A stretch of 15,870 nt of DNA from UBA3071 sp965369635 (GTDB lineage: Bacteria > Chloroflexota > Anaerolineae > UBA3071), in assembly GCA_965369635.1 (NCBI GenBank), contig CBDURC010000043.1:1-15870 (forward strand). The letters run 5' to 3'. The position numbers were made by a program, and so were the translations under genes. The notes under the pieces were generated by a model. That model made no database searches, was not told the origin of the DNA, and saw nothing but the letters and a program-made list of their open reading frames with translations. The stretch's first letter is position 1. Each line of letters opens with the position of its first letter. Below are positions 14,302 through 15,870 of the stretch, piece after piece.

Positions 14302-15618
14302 TCAACCGTTCTCGGATTGCACTCCCCGCCCAACACCGAAATAGGTGAAGCCAATGGCGTGCAGCCGTTGGGGATCCCAGAGATTCCGCCCATCCATAAT
14401 CACTGGCTGGCGCATCAATTCGTGGATGCGCTCGAAGTCCAGGTGCCTGAACTCGTTCCACTCCGTCGCCAGCACCAAGGCGTCGGCCCCTTCGGCCATC
14501 TGGTAGGGATCCTCATACAGTGTGACGTTGTGCATCATGACGGCTGCCGTCTCCATCGCCGCCGGGTCATAGGCGCGGATGATGGCCCCCTCGTTCTGGA
14601 GGAGATGGATGACTTCCAGCGCCGGGGCTTCGCGGGTGTCGTCGGTGTTGGGCTTGAAGGATAAGCCCAGGACACCGATGACTTTATCCCTCAGGCCGCC
14701 CAACGCCCGGCGCAGCCGCACGACCACCCGCCGCCGCTGGTTGCGGTTGATCTCTATTACCGCCTGGAGCAGCTGGGGATGGGTTCCGTGCAACACCGCC
14801 ATGTGGGCCAACGCCTTCACGTCCTTGGGGAAGCAACTGCCACCCCAGCCCAGCCCGGCGTCCAGAAAATGGTGCCCGATACGCTTGTCGTACCCCATGC
14901 CCGTGGCAACCTCTCGCACGTCGGCCCCCAAGTCCTCGCAGATGTTGGCAATCTCGTTGATGAAGGAGATGCGGGTGGCCAAGAAGGCATTGGATGCATA
15001 CTTGATCATCTCGGCGGTGCGGAGGTCGGTGATCATGATCGGACAACGCAGGCTCAGGTAGAGTTGGGCCACATGGTTGGCCGCCTCCCGATCCAGCGAG
15101 CCCAGGATCACCCTGTCGGGACTCATGAAATCGCTGATGGCTGAACCCTCGCGCAGGAACTCCGGGTTGGAGACGACGGCGAAATCCAGGTCGTTGCCTA
15201 CGCGGCGTTTGGTGATAGTGTCGGCCACCCAGTCGCCGGTGCCCACCGGCACGGTGGACTTGTTGACGATGATGATGGAATGGTTCACCACATCGGCGAT
15301 GGACTCGGCCACCGCCCGCACGTATCGGAGGTCGGCCTCGCCATCCACGCCGGAGGGGGTGCCCACAGCGACGAAGGCGAACTCGGCATTTGCCAGCGCC
15401 TTGGAGTAGTCGGTGGTGAAGGAGAGACGACCGCCCCTAACGTTGCGCTGGACGAGCTCCTCCAATCCCGGCTCGTAGATGGGCATGCTGCCTTGCTTGA
15501 GTTTCTCGATTTTCTCTTCGTCAATGTCCAGACAGATCACCTGGTGGCCCAGGTCGGCGAAGCATGCGCCCGTTACCAGACCCACATACCCAGTTCCGAT
15601 GACACAGATACTGCTCAT
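14302..15618 (-). CDS. ugd: UDP-glucose 6-dehydrogenase
   Basis: NAD-dependent four-electron oxidation of UDP-glucose to UDP-glucuronate, a precursor for surface polysaccharides. The protein is 438 aa, standard for bacterial UGDs. The N-terminal Rossmann domain begins ICVIGTGYVGL (4-14). GTPSG (86-90), STVPVGTG (121-128) and NPEFLREG (151-158) follow. Lys206 lies in EMIKYASNAFLA, and the catalytic Cys262 in GWGGSCFPKD (258-266). The C-terminal UDP-binding domain shows LGLSFKPNTDDTREAP. ATG 15618 is chosen because GGAGG (15629-15625) lies six bases upstream; a longer GTG start at 15636 would place this site inside the coding region. It stands alone, convergent with the peptidase gene, and is preceded by repeats without a clear promoter. 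GDP-mannose dehydrogenase is a near relative, but the overall motifs favour UGD. Confidence 0.94.
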   Translation of the reverse strand: MSSICVIGTGYVGLVTGACFADLGHQVICLDIDEEKIEKLKQGSMPIYEPGLEELVQRNVRGGRLSFTTDYSKALANAEFAFVAVGTPSGVDGEADLRYVRAVAESIADVVNHSIIIVNKSTVPVGTGDWVADTITKRRVGNDLDFAVVSNPEFLREGSAISDFMSPDRVILGSLDREAANHVAQLYLSLRCPIMITDLRTAEMIKYASNAFLATRISFINEIANICEDLGADVREVATGMGYDKRIGHHFLDAGLGWGGSCFPKDVKALAHMAVLHGTHPQLLQAVIEINRNQRRRVVVRLRRALGGLRDKVIGVLGLSFKPNTDDTREAPALEVIHLLQNEGAIIRAYDPAAMETAAVMMHNVTLYEDPYQMAEGADALVLATEWNEFRHLDFERIHELMRQPVIMDGRNLWDPQRLHAIGFTYFGVGRGVQSENG

Positions 15619-15628
15619 TCTATTCCTC

Positions 15629-15765
15629 CGTTTCACGTTCTACGTTTCACAACTCCTCTGAAAAAACCCAAGATTGTCAGCGGATTGAGCGGATTGAGCT
15701 GATTTTGTTTCATTCTCGTCCGCTTCATCCGCTCACTCATCCGCTTTATCCGCTCAATCCGCTGA
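15629..15765. repeat. Repeat-filled spacer upstream of ugd with a 17-bp perfect inverted repeat
   Basis: CGTTTCAC is repeated at 15629-15636 and 15643-15650 (period 14). A perfect 17-bp inverted repeat, TCAGCGGATTGAGCGGA (15677-15693) and TCCGCTCAATCCGCTGA (15749-15765), encloses tandem TCCGCT units at 9- to 12-base spacing (15719-15765). On the minus strand a T6 run follows the repeat after about 10 bases, so it could terminate transcription entering from the right. The triplet-like period does not form a credible coding frame. Confidence 0.7.
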
Positions 15766-15825
15766 TGGCTTTTTGGCCTTTTTCGGCAGATCTCAGTGTC
15801 AGGCCCTCACAAGCCTGGAGAGAGC

Positions 15826-15870
15826 ATGGAACCAGAAGCGCCAAGCCGCAGCCTAGCAGAGAAATGCCCA
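15826..15870 (+). CDS. Possible start of a plus-strand gene cut by the window edge
   Basis: ATG at 15826 is preceded by GGAGAG-like bases five upstream and opens 15 codons (MEPEAPSRSLAEKCP) without a stop to the edge. This is too short to identify. A minus-strand frame is also open over the same bases, so the call is tentative. Confidence 0.25.
   Translation, partial: MEPEAPSRSLAEKCP

Noticed and set aside
15677..15765. CRISPR-like array upstream of ugd
   Set aside because: The repeats are 6-9 bases at 9- to 12-base spacing with no spacers of 30 bases or more, so this is a simple tandem array with an inverted copy.

Overview
The window reads as chromosomal DNA of a GC-rich bacterium, most likely a member of the Chloroflexota (Anaerolineae-like). 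That placement is an inference. It rests on a Pro-Thr-Pro-Thr linker protein, a secreted Asp-box (BNR) propeller, paired Crp/Fnr regulators, and gaps filled with short degenerate intergenic repeats. No rRNA, complete tRNA, CRISPR array or intact mobile element was found. Every complete gene except one lies on the minus strand.

Right-hand part, read in minus-strand order. A UDP-glucose 6-dehydrogenase (ugd, 14302-15618) is preceded by a repeat-rich spacer with a perfect 17-bp inverted repeat. It converges on the only clear plus-strand gene, a signal-less S49 (SppA-like) peptidase (13387-14175). The peptidase has a near-consensus promoter, a palindrome over its -35 box and a 15-bp leader hairpin. 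Divergent from it is crp2, followed by its paralogue crp1. crp1 is co-transcribed with dtd (D-aminoacyl-tRNA deacylase).

Middle. About 1 kb without an intact gene (9803-10788) holds a probable transposase remnant, a promoter-like site and a dense set of inverted repeats, two of which compete for one partner. It lies upstream of a complete branched-chain amino-acid-type ABC importer, livK-livH-livM-livG-livF (4883-9802). A hairpin and tandem repeats separate the binding-protein gene livK from the membrane and ATPase genes. livM/livG and livG/livF overlap, and in both cases the ribosome-binding site is encoded in the tail of the upstream gene. Alanine racemase (alr) follows livF after a repeat-filled gap.

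Left-hand part. An extended -10 promoter starts a tight operon: xerD (tyrosine recombinase), punA (purine nucleoside phosphorylase), a two-pass membrane protein with a Pro/Thr linker and an extracellular Ig-like domain, and a secreted Asp-box propeller protein that runs off the left edge.

Most genes are ordinary housekeeping or transport functions. The strongest candidates for something undescribed are regulatory: the inverted-repeat-rich leader upstream of livK, the two-site operator/hairpin at the S49 peptidase, a -35 block shared by two promoters, and two Crp paralogues with near-identical DNA-reading helices but differently altered effector pockets. No gene cluster in the window looks like a new defence or biosynthetic system.
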